Of a DNA stretch of 20,485 nt, positions 1-7,834 are shown piece after piece. The notes beneath the pieces are model-generated. The model did not search any database and was not told the origin of the DNA. It saw nothing but the letters and a program-made list of their open reading frames with translations. The stretch is from assembly GCF_901212495.1 (NCBI RefSeq), contig NZ_CAAKNY010000041.1, positions 1 to 20,485 on the forward strand, given 5' to 3'. Position numbers and translations under genes: made by a program. The stretch is from Collinsella aerofaciens. Its GTDB lineage: Bacteria > Actinomycetota > Coriobacteriia > Coriobacteriales > Coriobacteriaceae. How positions within the stretch are numbered: the stretch's first letter is position 1; each line of letters opens with the position of its first letter.

Positions 1-1
1 C

Positions 2-31
2 ATCGTGAGCGCGAGGGACTTTTTCCTCTAG
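2..31 (+). CDS. Possible 3' end of a plus-strand gene entering from the left
   Basis: Frame 2 is open from the window edge for nine codons (IVSARDFFL) and then stops at TAG. A hairpin with a T-run follows about 50 bases later, as expected behind a gene end. Nine codons cannot identify a protein, and the open stretch could be chance. Confidence 0.2.
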   Translation: MVSARDFFL

Positions 32-79
32 GGCCATGAAATTCATCGCGAAGCAATCAGGTCAAGTCGGGAACAATGT

Positions 80-123
80 CTGACATCGTGTGGCGATAGC
101 ATCGTGCGCGCGATGTCAGTTTT
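80..123 (+). terminator. Terminator-like hairpin, plus strand
   Basis: CTGACATCG (80-88) pairs perfectly with CGATGTCAG (111-119). The 22-base interior can fold further (CGAT/ATCG), and TTTT follows directly. It would end transcription from a plus-strand gene left of the window. The T-run is short, so the call is tentative. Confidence 0.4.
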
Positions 124-701
124 GGCTTCAAGATGGGTAAAACCGCACGGCGCACTGGCTGCCACGTCGGTCACGGATGAACTCATGAGATAGCCACCTG
201 GCACGATTCCTCTTTGCGATCAATAGTTGAAACTTATGACCTGCGGTTTTGCGAACGGCTTGAAAGCCACCCGCGTTAATTCACTTACGATTACAGCTGG
301 CGGCTTGCAAGCTAAAGGGCGGCTGAGTTTCAAAACGGGCATTTTCGGCGCCATCGAGCCTCCAAAGGCGGCCAATCGCGGCCTTTGGGACAAAAACAAA
401 AACTCAACGTCCTGAGTTTGAAAAAAGTGTTTGAAGTTATCCCAGCTTTTGTCTCCGGGGCCAAAGAAACGCGACATGATGTCACCTGGCGGCGCTCGGC
501 TCGAGAGGTCACCGAAAACTGGGTGCAACTGGAATGACGGGACGACAGAGCCAAAGCCAAAGCCATCGAGTGGGAATAGTAATAGAGCATTTGTTCGTGT
601 TTTTCATACGGTTTCTAGCGGTTCCGATGGCGACCGATGACGACATTTCAGAACGTCCGCACCTGCAAACCGCATGATTCCGAAATCAGATAGAAACTCA
701 C
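124..701. other. Gene-poor stretch without a convincing gene
   Basis: Open frames of 60-100 codons exist on both strands but none has a good ribosome binding site or a domain I recognise. The sequence is less GC-rich than the neighbouring genes and has A-runs around 390-425. Visible structures are a hairpin CCAAAGGC/GCCTTTGG at about 362-388 and the minus-strand terminator-like hairpin at 391-419. It may be an intergenic repeat, decayed DNA or a non-coding RNA region. Confidence 0.4.
391..419 (-). terminator. Terminator-like hairpin with U-tract, minus strand
   Basis: On the minus strand AAACTCA and TGAGTTT form a 7-bp stem with a 6-base loop (400-419), followed by TTGTTTTTG. The stem is AT-rich but the U-tract is good. 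It implies a minus-strand transcript ending here, yet no recognisable gene lies upstream between 420 and 700. Confidence 0.4.
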
Positions 702-730
702 AAGGCTCCTCGAAAGAATCGAGGAGCCTT
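702..730 (-). terminator. Intrinsic terminator after the DtxR gene
   Basis: AAGGCTCCTCG (702-712) and its exact complement (720-730) form an 11-bp stem with a 7-base loop. On the minus strand it is followed by TTGTGAGTTTCT, moderately U-rich. It lies about 75 bases past the end of the extended DtxR frame and probably ends that transcript. The perfect stem could also work for plus-strand transcripts. Confidence 0.6.
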
Positions 731-806
731 CTCGTTTCCGCAGATAGACACATGGTCGGTTGAAACTGAGCCAGTCGCACAGTCTGGCCTGAAAGCCGCC
801 CTCCGT

Positions 807-893
807 TTACCCGCCATCGCCCTCGTCTCGTCGGCTTCCGAGATAAGCCGCGAAACGTCTGCAGGAGTCCTCTGACAGGCAGTGCTCCATGTG
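807..893 (-). pseudogene. In-frame continuation of the DtxR gene past TGA
   Basis: After the TGA at 894-896 the same frame stays open for 28 codons to TAA at 807-809. It reads HMEHCLSEDS and then RRFAAYLG. About 20 of the 28 residues match the tail of the paralogue next to feoB, and both tails have the same length and end at the same position. The TGA occupies the codon that is TGC (Cys) in the paralogue. This is either the unread end of a gene broken by a nonsense mutation or, less likely, the end of a readthrough or selenocysteine protein. Confidence 0.65.
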
Positions 894-1211
894 TCAGGCC
901 TCCGCCGAGGCGGTCTCGACGAGCAGCCGCTCGAAGAAGCGGTGGCGCTCGAGCGTTGCCGACGCGACACGCTCGCCCTCCTCGGTGAGGCGGACGTCGT
1001 GGCCGGACATCTGGACGAGGCCGGTCGCGGCGAGGTTCGAGAGCGCCTTCGTCACGCTCGGCTTGGAGCGTCCGAGGCGCTCGGCGATGTTGACGTTGCG
1101 GTACGACCCGCGCAGGCGGCGGATCACGAGGATGGCCTCGTGGTAGTCTTCTGAAGACTTGGTTGGCGTCCTGCTCCGTGGGTAGCAGCTCGCATCGGTA
1201 TCACCTCTCAC
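894..1211 (-). CDS. DtxR/MntR-family metal-dependent repressor, interrupted by TGA
   Basis: A 105-residue reading frame from GTG (1211), preceded by GAGAGGGTGAT. The winged-helix DNA-binding domain covers about residues 18-80, with SSEDY near the start, NIAERLG and KPSVTKAL as the recognition helix region. About 50 of 78 residues match the paralogue at 9120-9518. The metal-binding dimerisation domain is nearly absent: the frame stops at TGA exactly where the family carries the ligand cysteine of its EACRxEH motif (Cys102 in DtxR). About six residues just before it, compared with the paralogue, are also missing. As written, the protein could bind DNA but should dimerise and sense metal poorly. 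It lies downstream of the ECF operon, as the paralogue lies downstream of feoB, and may once have regulated that operon. Decay is the simplest reading. Confidence 0.7.
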   Translation of the reverse strand: MRGDTDASCYPRSRTPTKSSEDYHEAILVIRRLRGSYRNVNIAERLGRSKPSVTKALSNLAATGLVQMSGHDVRLTEEGERVASATLERHRFFERLLVETASAEA

Positions 1212-1335
1212 TCCAAATCACCCTCTCACTTGGCAAGTCTCTGCTGGCAACATAGCTTCGCGAACAATCCGACACATGAGCCGACTCCGCATTGGCAAAG
1301 ATGACGCGAGCTGCCGATTGACGATAGTGCCCCCT

Positions 1336-1431
1336 TTACCGAAAATGTTTCTGAATCTCTTCCAGACTGGAGGAGAGTTTCTCGAAAGAATCCATGGAGA
1401 TACAGCGCTCCGTGTGGCACGCCTCCTCCAT
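1336..1431 (-). pseudogene. Stranded C-terminal fragment of another DtxR-family protein
   Basis: A 31-codon frame from ATG (1431) to TAA (1336-1338) encodes MEEACHTERCISMDSFEKL and more. It matches the metal-ligand region of the two DtxR proteins in this window (EACRMEHCLSEDSFQRL), including EAC, E, C, S and DSF at the same spacing, though the His after Glu is Arg. The frame is open upstream only to a TGA at 1468-1470, and EcfA ends at 1484, so the DNA-binding half is gone. GGAG lies only two bases before the ATG, a poor start signal. I read it as the remnant of a third dtxR gene that followed ecfA; translation as a small protein is possible but unsupported. From 1212 to 1335 I see nothing else. 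Confidence 0.6.
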
Positions 1432-1481
1432 TCTCCGGAAAGAACTATGAAATCGAACCTCGCTGCGTCAAATGAAAACAG

Positions 1482-2930
1482 CTAACGATTGCATCCGATA
1501 AACCTAAGGACGGTTTCGCCGGATCCGCGCGCCCGCAGATCGACCATTTCGCAGCCATCTCGCCCCACCATCAGAGCCGAAGTGCAGACCTTGAACAAAA
1601 ACTCAAGGTCATGAGTGATGACAGCTACGGGACGACCCTCGGCAAGCTCCTCGATGAGTTCGGCAATCCTCACCATGTGCATGAAGTCGAGGCCCGATGT
1701 CGGCTCATCCAGAACGACGATCTCCTTGCTACTCAGAAAGGCGCAAGCCAGCGCCAAACGCTGCTTCTGGCCTCCTGATAGGTTTTGCGGATGCTCGGTC
1801 CTCTTGTCCCATAGGTCGATGGCCTTGACGATGCGCGCCACCTCATCGAGACGGTCGTCGTCGATGTTTTTCTGGTCGGTCAGGATTTCGTTTTCCACCG
1901 TGTCGAAGAACAACTGGTAATCGACGTCTTGCATCATGTAGTGCGATCGGCGAAGCCTCTGTCGAGGTCGAACTCCCCACGAGAAGGCCTGTCGACCGCC
2001 CGCGAGGCCGCACATCGCCCGGGCGAGCGTGCTCTTGCCGACTCCGTTCACCCCAAGAACGCCCATCACCTCTCCTTCTCGTAAAGAAAGCGTCAAAGGC
2101 CCGATTAGGCCCTGCCCTCCTGCGGAGACCGACACACCCTTCATTGAAGCGACCTCCGCCCCGAGTTGGCGATAGTTTTCCGGATTTAAGCCGCGCAAAT
2201 CAAGTGCACGAAGCCCATAGCGCGCGCAATCCTCAGCACGAAGCCGACCCGCTGCGAACGCATCGACGATTGGCCCGCCCGCCATGACGTAAAGCCTGTC
2301 GTAGAGATCCGCCAGAAAGTAAAGCCTGTGCTCGGCGATGACAACGGTCTTGCCGAGAGCCTTCAAATCGGCGAGGATTCGGCGAAAGTCCTCAATCCCT
2401 TCGTGGTCGAGGCTGGCGGACGGCTCGTCGAGGAGAATCACCTGGGTGTCGTAGACGAGCGTCGAGGCTATGGCGACGCGCTGCTTCTCGCCTCCCGAGA
2501 GGCCGATGAGGTCCTTGCCCGCCAGATATGCGATCTTCATGCTCTCGAAAGCCGACTCGACCCTTCTGATCAGCTCCTCGCGAGGCATGCCCAGATTCTC
2601 GCCGACGAGGGCCACCTCGTCGGCCGCCTTACGGGTGAAGAACTGGTCGGTCGGGTTCTGGAACACATTGCCAATCGTACGGGCAAGCTCGCCGGAGGAA
2701 AACTCTCTCAGACTTTTCCCGAGAAGCTCGACCCGCCCGTCAAGCTCGCCTTCGTACTGATCGGGAATCAGACCGTTCATAACCCGCATGAGAGTGGTCT
2801 TCCCGCATCCGGAGTTGCCAGTGAGCACGACGAGCTCGCCGCGCTCCACTGAAAACCGCACGTTCTTCAACGCCGCGAGATCTTCTCCCTTGTACGAGAA
2901 AGACCGAATGTCGATGTCAATCACACCCAT
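1482..2930 (-). CDS. ECF transporter double ATPase (fused EcfA1-EcfA2)
   Basis: This cytoplasmic motor of an energy-coupling factor importer has two complete ABC domains in one 482-residue chain. Domain 1 has Walker A GNSGCGKTT (38-46), LSGGEKQR near 144 and VILLDEPSASLD near 165. Domain 2 has GVNGVGKST near 295, LSGGQKQR near 388 and IVVLDEPTSGLD near 410. Group II ECF systems often carry two separate genes; the fused form is known in dedicated (group I) systems. The ATG overlaps the end of ecfT by 10 bases (ATGGGTGTGA), so translation is coupled. Together with EcfT and the MptD-like S component it forms a complete dedicated importer. Substrate is not shown by this subunit; the neighbourhood suggests a metal or metal chelate. 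Confidence 0.9.
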   Translation of the reverse strand: MGVIDIDIRSFSYKGEDLAALKNVRFSVERGELVVLTGNSGCGKTTLMRVMNGLIPDQYEGELDGRVELLGKSLREFSSGELARTIGNVFQNPTDQFFTRKAADEVALVGENLGMPREELIRRVESAFESMKIAYLAGKDLIGLSGGEKQRVAIASTLVYDTQVILLDEPSASLDHEGIEDFRRILADLKALGKTVVIAEHRLYFLADLYDRLYVMAGGPIVDAFAAGRLRAEDCARYGLRALDLRGLNPENYRQLGAEVASMKGVSVSAGGQGLIGPLTLSLREGEVMGVLGVNGVGKSTLARAMCGLAGGRQAFSWGVRPRQRLRRSHYMMQDVDYQLFFDTVENEILTDQKNIDDDRLDEVARIVKAIDLWDKRTEHPQNLSGGQKQRLALACAFLSSKEIVVLDEPTSGLDFMHMVRIAELIEELAEGRPVAVITHDLEFLFKVCTSALMVGRDGCEMVDLRARGSGETVLRFIGCNR

Positions 2931-3616
2931 ACCGCGACCCCCAAAAGAGCGACTCCGGCGCCCAAGGCGGCACCGTCAAGCAGACCGAAAGAGAGACTTC
3001 GGTAACTCGTCTTTTCGCAATCCGCTTCGATTCCTTTCGAAATCACGGAGGAGACGAGCGTCTCGCTCACGTGCAGGCACTTGTACACCAGGGGCACGAA
3101 GTAGAGCTCGAAGGCATGCACAGGACGAAGCGGGCTCGGGCGCATCCCGCGAACCCGCATCCCGCGCTTTATCTCCTTCACGCGTCCGCCCATCTCGTCG
3201 AGGAAGCGCAACCCTATGACTGCGCCGACCGCGGCTCTGTTCGGAACGTGCAGCTTGCGCATGCCCGCCAGAAGCTTCGAGGAGCTCGTCATCATGAGGG
3301 CGCAACCGATGTTGACGACGGGGAAGACCCTCACCACCAAAACCGCTACGCCCAGGAAGATGCTCGTGACATAGCCGATGTCGACATGCAGAATCAGCTG
3401 CACGACCCCGCACGCCACCGCAAAGAGCGCAAGTTGCCTCAAGAAGGACGCCGGCGAGACGTCCAAAAGGACGAGAAACGACAGCGCTAGCACGAGGACA
3501 AATACCAGCTGATTGGCGAGAAACGCCTGGATGAGCGCCAGAAGCGTCAGCGCGAAGAGCGTCAGCGGGTGCAGACGCCCCTCGCGTGCGCCGTCGAGCA
3601 GACCCGTTTGCCCCAT
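2921..3616 (-). CDS. ecfT: ECF transporter transmembrane coupling protein EcfT
   Basis: EcfT is the scaffold that connects the ATPases to the substrate-binding S component in the membrane. The 231-residue protein has several hydrophobic segments (about residues 18-60, 65-110 and the C-terminus). It has the basic cytoplasmic coupling region containing RGMRVRGMRPS near 155-165, matching the Ala/Arg-Arg-Gly signature by which EcfT docks on EcfA. The start is taken as ATG at 3616, which overlaps the TGA of the S-component gene in TGATG; a TTG three bases upstream is the alternative. Both junctions in this operon overlap, so the three proteins are probably made in fixed ratio. Confidence 0.88.
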   Translation of the reverse strand: MGQTGLLDGAREGRLHPLTLFALTLLALIQAFLANQLVFVLVLALSFLVLLDVSPASFLRQLALFAVACGVVQLILHVDIGYVTSIFLGVAVLVVRVFPVVNIGCALMMTSSSKLLAGMRKLHVPNRAAVGAVIGLRFLDEMGGRVKEIKRGMRVRGMRPSPLRPVHAFELYFVPLVYKCLHVSETLVSSVISKGIEADCEKTSYRSLSFGLLDGAALGAGVALLGVAVWV

Positions 3617-4197
3617 CAACCCAGCCTGCTTTCCTTCGTGCCCTTTTCGAAGAACTTGTCGTTGATGAACACTCCGAAACGCCCGGCCAGAAGCTCGGTC
3701 ACAATATTGATCAGCACGCAGGCGACCATCATATCGACCGTGTACATCGCCACCATCTGCTGCGCCTGTTCAAGCGAGATGCTCTCGACGAAAGTCGCCA
3801 GACCATCGGATCCCAGAACGAGCACGAACACGATCATATGCATCGAGTAGATGAACATCGATGCCGAAAACGACAGCCACACCCTCTTCTTGCTTCCGTA
3901 GTCGCCGGCGATGATCTCTGCGAGGATGCCCGCGATCAGGCACAGAGGCGTCGCGACGGCGAAACCCATGAGCGCGTAGAGCACGCCGTAGATCAGCCAG
4001 AAGCAGAAGGCCGTCCCCCGTTTTTGCACCTTGCGCGCCATGATGACGTAGACAGGACCGACGAAGAAGGCCGCGAATCCCGCCGAGACGTACATGGAAA
4101 GCGCGCCGAACATACCGGTTATCATGCCGACGCCCATCCCGAGAGCAAACCCGATCACTCCCAGTACCGCTATTGTCGCGATGTCCTTCAGCTTCAT
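3616..4197 (-). CDS. MptD-family ECF S component (substrate-specific membrane protein)
   Basis: A 193-residue integral membrane protein with about five or six hydrophobic helices, starting MKLKDIATIAVLGVIGF with glycine-rich GMGVGMITGMFG. It fits the MptD (Trep_Strep) family of putative S components, which capture substrate and are energised by EcfT/EcfA. The start is clear: AGGAGG lies seven bases before the ATG. The family is named after the mpt operon of Mycobacterium avium subsp. paratuberculosis, where a similar ECF set accompanies two ABC half-transporters and iron-related transport was proposed. The same combination is found here. Substrate is inferred to be a metal or metallophore, not proven. 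Confidence 0.82.
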   Translation of the reverse strand: MKLKDIATIAVLGVIGFALGMGVGMITGMFGALSMYVSAGFAAFFVGPVYVIMARKVQKRGTAFCFWLIYGVLYALMGFAVATPLCLIAGILAEIIAGDYGSKKRVWLSFSASMFIYSMHMIVFVLVLGSDGLATFVESISLEQAQQMVAMYTVDMMVACVLINIVTELLAGRFGVFINDKFFEKGTKESRLG

Positions 4198-4221
4198 GTG
4201 AGCCTCCTTTTGCTCTGTTTG

Positions 4222-5976
4222 CTAGGCCAATTGCCACTGGGAGCTCGCGTTGCGCTTGTCCCAGAAGTCTTTGTATTCTCCTTCGAGGGCGATCAGCTCG
4301 TCGTGCGTCCCTGTCTCCGCAACCTTGCCCGAGCTGTCCATGACCACGATCTTGTCCGCCATGCGCACGGTTTCGAGCTTGTGCGCGACCACGATGAGCG
4401 TGGAGCGCCGTTTGAGCGTCTCTATTGAGCGAACGACGTTCTTCTCGTTTTCCGCATCGAGAGCCGACGTCGCCTCGTCCAGAAGCACGATGGGGGCTTG
4501 CTTGAGAAGCGCTCGAGCAATGGAAACGCGCTGCCGCTCGCCGCCGGAAAGCGAGCGACCTCCTTCGCCGCATAGCGTCTCCCAGCCCTCAGGAAGGCGC
4601 TCGACGACCTCCGTCACCCCGGCAAGGTCAGCGACCGCGCGAAGCTGCTCCTCCGAAGCATCCGGGTTCGCCATAAGGACGTTGTTTCTCAGCGTGTCGT
4701 TAAAGAGATAGACGTCCTGGAAAACGAAAGACACCCGAGCGAAAAGATCCTCTGTCGTCATATCGCGGACGTCTACGCCGCCGATCCTGACCGCTCCATC
4801 GTCTACGTCGTAAAAACGCGCGATTAGCTTGAGCATAGTTGTCTTGCCGCAACCAGACGGGCCCACAATGGCGACCATGCTGCCTTCCGGAACGTCGAGG
4901 TCGACTCCACGAAGGATTGGCTTCTCCTTCATGTAAGAAAAGCGAACCTCTCCCATTCGGACGCTTGCGTCGGTCGGGCGGGCTCTCGACTCGCCTACAA
5001 CCGGCAGCTCGGCTGCTTCGACGACCTCGTCCATGCCGTCGAGCATTGCCCGACGGTCTTCCATTCCGAATAGGGCTGAGGCAATCTCGTTGAGGAGCGT
5101 GGTGAACCTTAATGCGACGCCGATCATTACCACCGTTTCAAGCGCCCCGATGCTTCCGCTTGCACCCAAGTAGCTCACCGCGATGATCATGCTCACAACG
5201 AGCATCTGCACGCTTGCTCCGGAAAGAATTTCGCCGAGGGCACTCCACCACAGGCCGCGGACTGACCGCTTTCTACCTTCTACGAAACTGCTCTCGAGCT
5301 CCTCATAGTCGGCGCCCGCACGGCAGGCGCGCAGGGCTCCCTGGCATCGTGCGAACTCGACTATCCTCGCAGCGATGACCTGCTCGGCAGAATCCTCCAA
5401 CCCGTTCCCTTTTCCGACGCATGCCTGCGAAACGCGCAGAAGAAGGAAAAGGATTGGGATGGAAAGCGTCAGCATGATTCCAATTTGCCAGCTCCAAAGC
5501 CACACGGCAGCACAGAATACGATTGTGGTGGCAGCGTTTTTTATAAGCTGGCCAACATAAAGAGCAGCGGCCTGTCCGGTCGAGATCATTTCCTGCGTAA
5601 CCATGCGCGAAAGCCTTCCGGCACTATCCGCCTTAAACCAGCCAAGCGGCAAACGCGACACCTTGTTCCCGATGACCACCTGCATATTGCGCATGAAGCC
5701 TAACCCTGCTGCATAGCTGAGCTTGGTACCGAAGAACGAGGCTGTCGAGCCGACGACTGTCACCGCCGCAAGCGCGACTGCCCAGCCCCAAAACGTCAAG
5801 CCCCATTGGGGTTCGCTGGACTGGAGAGCCATGGTCGCCGGCATCATGATGGCGAGACCGATGCCGCACATCACGCCGGAAAGGGCGTAGAGCGAAGTTC
5901 CCAGACGGTGCTGGCGCTTATCGCTCTCGTCCATATAACGACGAAGTCTCGGTAAGAAGCGTTTGGAATTACTCAT
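4222..5976 (-). CDS. ABC transporter half-protein with fused membrane and ATPase domains (IrtB-like partner)
   Basis: An exporter-fold ABC protein of 584 residues with six membrane helices (about 25-310) and a nucleotide-binding domain. The latter has Walker A GPSGCGKTT near 370, LSGGERQRVS near 475, LLDEATSALD near 498 and VVAHKLETV near 530. I place the start at ATG 5976: AGAGGG lies eight bases upstream and ATGAGTAA overlaps the stop of the preceding gene. Longer frames to 6114 would run inside that gene. It likely forms a heterodimer with the protein of the preceding gene. IrtAB and YbtPQ show that this fold can import ferric siderophores, so direction cannot be read from the fold. The 24-base gap to the S-component gene places all five transporter genes in one operon. 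Confidence 0.87.
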   Translation of the reverse strand: MSNSKRFLPRLRRYMDESDKRQHRLGTSLYALSGVMCGIGLAIMMPATMALQSSEPQWGLTFWGWAVALAAVTVVGSTASFFGTKLSYAAGLGFMRNMQVVIGNKVSRLPLGWFKADSAGRLSRMVTQEMISTGQAAALYVGQLIKNAATTIVFCAAVWLWSWQIGIMLTLSIPILFLLLRVSQACVGKGNGLEDSAEQVIAARIVEFARCQGALRACRAGADYEELESSFVEGRKRSVRGLWWSALGEILSGASVQMLVVSMIIAVSYLGASGSIGALETVVMIGVALRFTTLLNEIASALFGMEDRRAMLDGMDEVVEAAELPVVGESRARPTDASVRMGEVRFSYMKEKPILRGVDLDVPEGSMVAIVGPSGCGKTTMLKLIARFYDVDDGAVRIGGVDVRDMTTEDLFARVSFVFQDVYLFNDTLRNNVLMANPDASEEQLRAVADLAGVTEVVERLPEGWETLCGEGGRSLSGGERQRVSIARALLKQAPIVLLDEATSALDAENEKNVVRSIETLKRRSTLIVVAHKLETVRMADKIVVMDSSGKVAETGTHDELIALEGEYKDFWDKRNASSQWQLA

Positions 5977-7762
5977 CTGCATCGCCCTCTTCTTCACTGC
6001 CGCAGAGGCCTCCCTGCTTGAGAAGCGCCTGGTAATGCTCGTTGTCCTGAATCTCCGCATGCGTTCCAAGGGCAACAATCTTGCCTTCTTCCAACACGGC
6101 AATTTGATCGGCACCTAGAACAGCGTTGAGCCGGTGGGCGATGGCCAGAACGGTTCGGCCCTCGACCAAGGCGCTTAGCGCTTTCTGGATCTCGAGCTCC
6201 GAATCTGGGTCGGCAAAAGCGGTGGCCTCATCCATGATGAGGATCGGCGTATCGGCTAAAAGGGCACGCGCTATACTCACGCGCTGACTCTCACCGCCGG
6301 AGAGCGAGCAGTCGGTTCCCAAAACGCTGTCGTATCCCTTGGGCAGCGACATGATGAAATCGTCGATCTGCGCCGTACGGGCAGCCTCCCGAATCTCCTC
6401 CAGGGAAGCCTCAGGCTTGGCTAAAGAAATGTTCCTTCCGATGGAGGCGTTGATTAGCATCGGGTCCTGGAGCACGAACGAAACCATGTTATAGAGGTCG
6501 CGGGAGGAGATGTCCCTCAGATCGACACCGCCGAGACGGATGGAGCCGCTTTCCGGGTCGTCGAAGCGTGCGATGAGCGTGGCTAGGGTCGATTTTCCCG
6601 AGCCTGACGGGCCGATGAGCGCCGTCGTGGTACCGGGATTAAGGACAAGACTGACACCGCGCAAGGCCTGGGTATCGCCGTAGGAGTACGATACGTCGTT
6701 CACCTCAACGACGACCCCGTCGGGCTTCTTTGGGGTTTCCGACTCGGGAATCGACGGCGTGTCCAGAATCTCGCACAGCCTGACTGCGGCAGCGCCGGCC
6801 ATCTGGTACGACCACGTGCTGTTGGCGACAGCGCTGATGGCGGTCGGCAGCACGATGGCTATCAGCGCGCACGCGAGAACCTGGGGGAGGCTGGCCAGCC
6901 CTGCCCCCATGACGATCGCCCCGCCGCAGAGGTTGATCAGCAGAAGTAAGGGGGAGGAGATGAGCTCGCCGGCAATCGAGCAAAGTCCAATGAGCGGGGC
7001 GCACCAGCCCCAGTACGACTGGGAGAATGCCGATGCGGCGTCCGCGTAATTCCGATGTGCCTCTCCTGTTTTCCCGAATGCTTTGACCACCTTGATGCCG
7101 GACACGAGCTCGACCATCGTCGAGGAGACTTGTGCAAGATGACCATTCATCTCGGCAGTTTTCGGTCCCATATCCTTCATGGAGAGCGCCTGCAGCAGGA
7201 AATAGAAGGGGATTGTGGCGATGCCGATGAGCGCCAAGCGCCAATTGATCCAGAACATGAAAGCCAGAAGAACCATCGGCTGCAAAACGCCGTTAAGACG
7301 GTCGACCGGTCCGTGTGCGATGACGGTGTGGACCGTCTTCGTGTCATCCTGCACAGCGCTTCTGACCTTGCCGGATTCCGTGGCGCTGAACCAAGCAAGA
7401 GGCGCGCGGCCCAGCCGCTCAACGATACCCTTGCGAATGACGTAGCGCAGTTTCATGTCGGCAAAATGCGTGATGATGAGCGCAAGAGCGCGAAAGAACA
7501 GCTGCGAGAGAAATGCCATAACGAGAAGGAGCGCAATTTCGTGCACTTTGGACGCATCGGCCTGCGCGAGTGGGCCTTCCTCTGCAAGGAATAGGTCCCC
7601 CAGCCATACCAAAGCCAAATACGGGGCAAAGGATAAAAGCGCCGAGAGCACCGTGAACGCCTGCGCCAGTATGACACGTCCCTTGACGGGACCAGACAGG
7701 CGCCTAATTGCCTTTCGACCCGCTTCGTCCCGTTGCCGGTCTTGTTCGTTTGTCTCTGCCAT
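5969..7762 (-). CDS. ABC transporter half-protein with fused membrane and ATPase domains (IrtA-like partner)
   Basis: A 597-residue exporter-fold ABC protein. It has a hydrophilic N-terminus, six membrane helices (about 30-320), then Walker A GPSGSGKST near 385, SLSGGESQRVS near 485, MDEATAFADP near 505 and AIAHRLN near 540. The AFADP segment after Walker B, instead of SALD, is what I associate with siderophore transporters of the IrtAB/YbtPQ type; that is from memory of the family. The start is ATG 7762, with GAGG eight bases upstream; a GTG three codons earlier is less likely. It is the first transporter gene after tetR, separated by 72 bases that carry a candidate TetR site. It probably pairs with the following ABC protein. 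Confidence 0.87.
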   Translation of the reverse strand: MAETNEQDRQRDEAGRKAIRRLSGPVKGRVILAQAFTVLSALLSFAPYLALVWLGDLFLAEEGPLAQADASKVHEIALLLVMAFLSQLFFRALALIITHFADMKLRYVIRKGIVERLGRAPLAWFSATESGKVRSAVQDDTKTVHTVIAHGPVDRLNGVLQPMVLLAFMFWINWRLALIGIATIPFYFLLQALSMKDMGPKTAEMNGHLAQVSSTMVELVSGIKVVKAFGKTGEAHRNYADAASAFSQSYWGWCAPLIGLCSIAGELISSPLLLLINLCGGAIVMGAGLASLPQVLACALIAIVLPTAISAVANSTWSYQMAGAAAVRLCEILDTPSIPESETPKKPDGVVVEVNDVSYSYGDTQALRGVSLVLNPGTTTALIGPSGSGKSTLATLIARFDDPESGSIRLGGVDLRDISSRDLYNMVSFVLQDPMLINASIGRNISLAKPEASLEEIREAARTAQIDDFIMSLPKGYDSVLGTDCSLSGGESQRVSIARALLADTPILIMDEATAFADPDSELEIQKALSALVEGRTVLAIAHRLNAVLGADQIAVLEEGKIVALGTHAEIQDNEHYQALLKQGGLCGSEEEGDADE

Positions 7763-7795
7763 GGGCAACACCTCAATTATGAATCTCCGTTAATA

Positions 7796-7808
7796 ATGAC
7801 TTAGTTAT
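7796..7808. promoter_or_regulatory. Candidate TetR operator upstream of the ABC/ECF operon
   Basis: ATGACTTAGTTAT, imperfectly palindromic around TGACT/AGTTA, lies 34 bases before the first ABC gene. A near copy (ATGTCTTAGTTAC) precedes the tetR start on the other strand, and the match extends for about 22 bases at 18 positions. On the minus strand TTGCCG and ATTATT flank the site at promoter-like spacing, so binding would block transcription of the transporter genes. Confidence 0.45.
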
Positions 7809-7834
7809 CTTTGACGGCAAAAAAAGAAAAGCTG

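Noticed and set aside
584..597. A second LexA-like site (AGAGCATTTGTTCG), preceded by GAGTGGGAATAG as at 19675-19686
   Set aside because: It misses the consensus at several positions and no promoter or gene follows it on either strand; the shared 12-mer may be chance.
220..640. Open frames of 60-100 codons on both strands
   Set aside because: They overlap each other, lack good ribosome binding sites and show no recognisable domain.
834..896. A selenocysteine insertion element after the TGA of the DtxR gene as a firm call
   Set aside because: The possible hairpin is weak and its sequence is mostly shared with the TGC-containing paralogue, so coding conservation explains it.
5977..6114. An upstream extension of the second ABC gene by 46 codons
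   Set aside because: It lies inside the preceding ABC gene, and the ATG at 5976 has a well-placed ribosome binding site with a typical short overlap.
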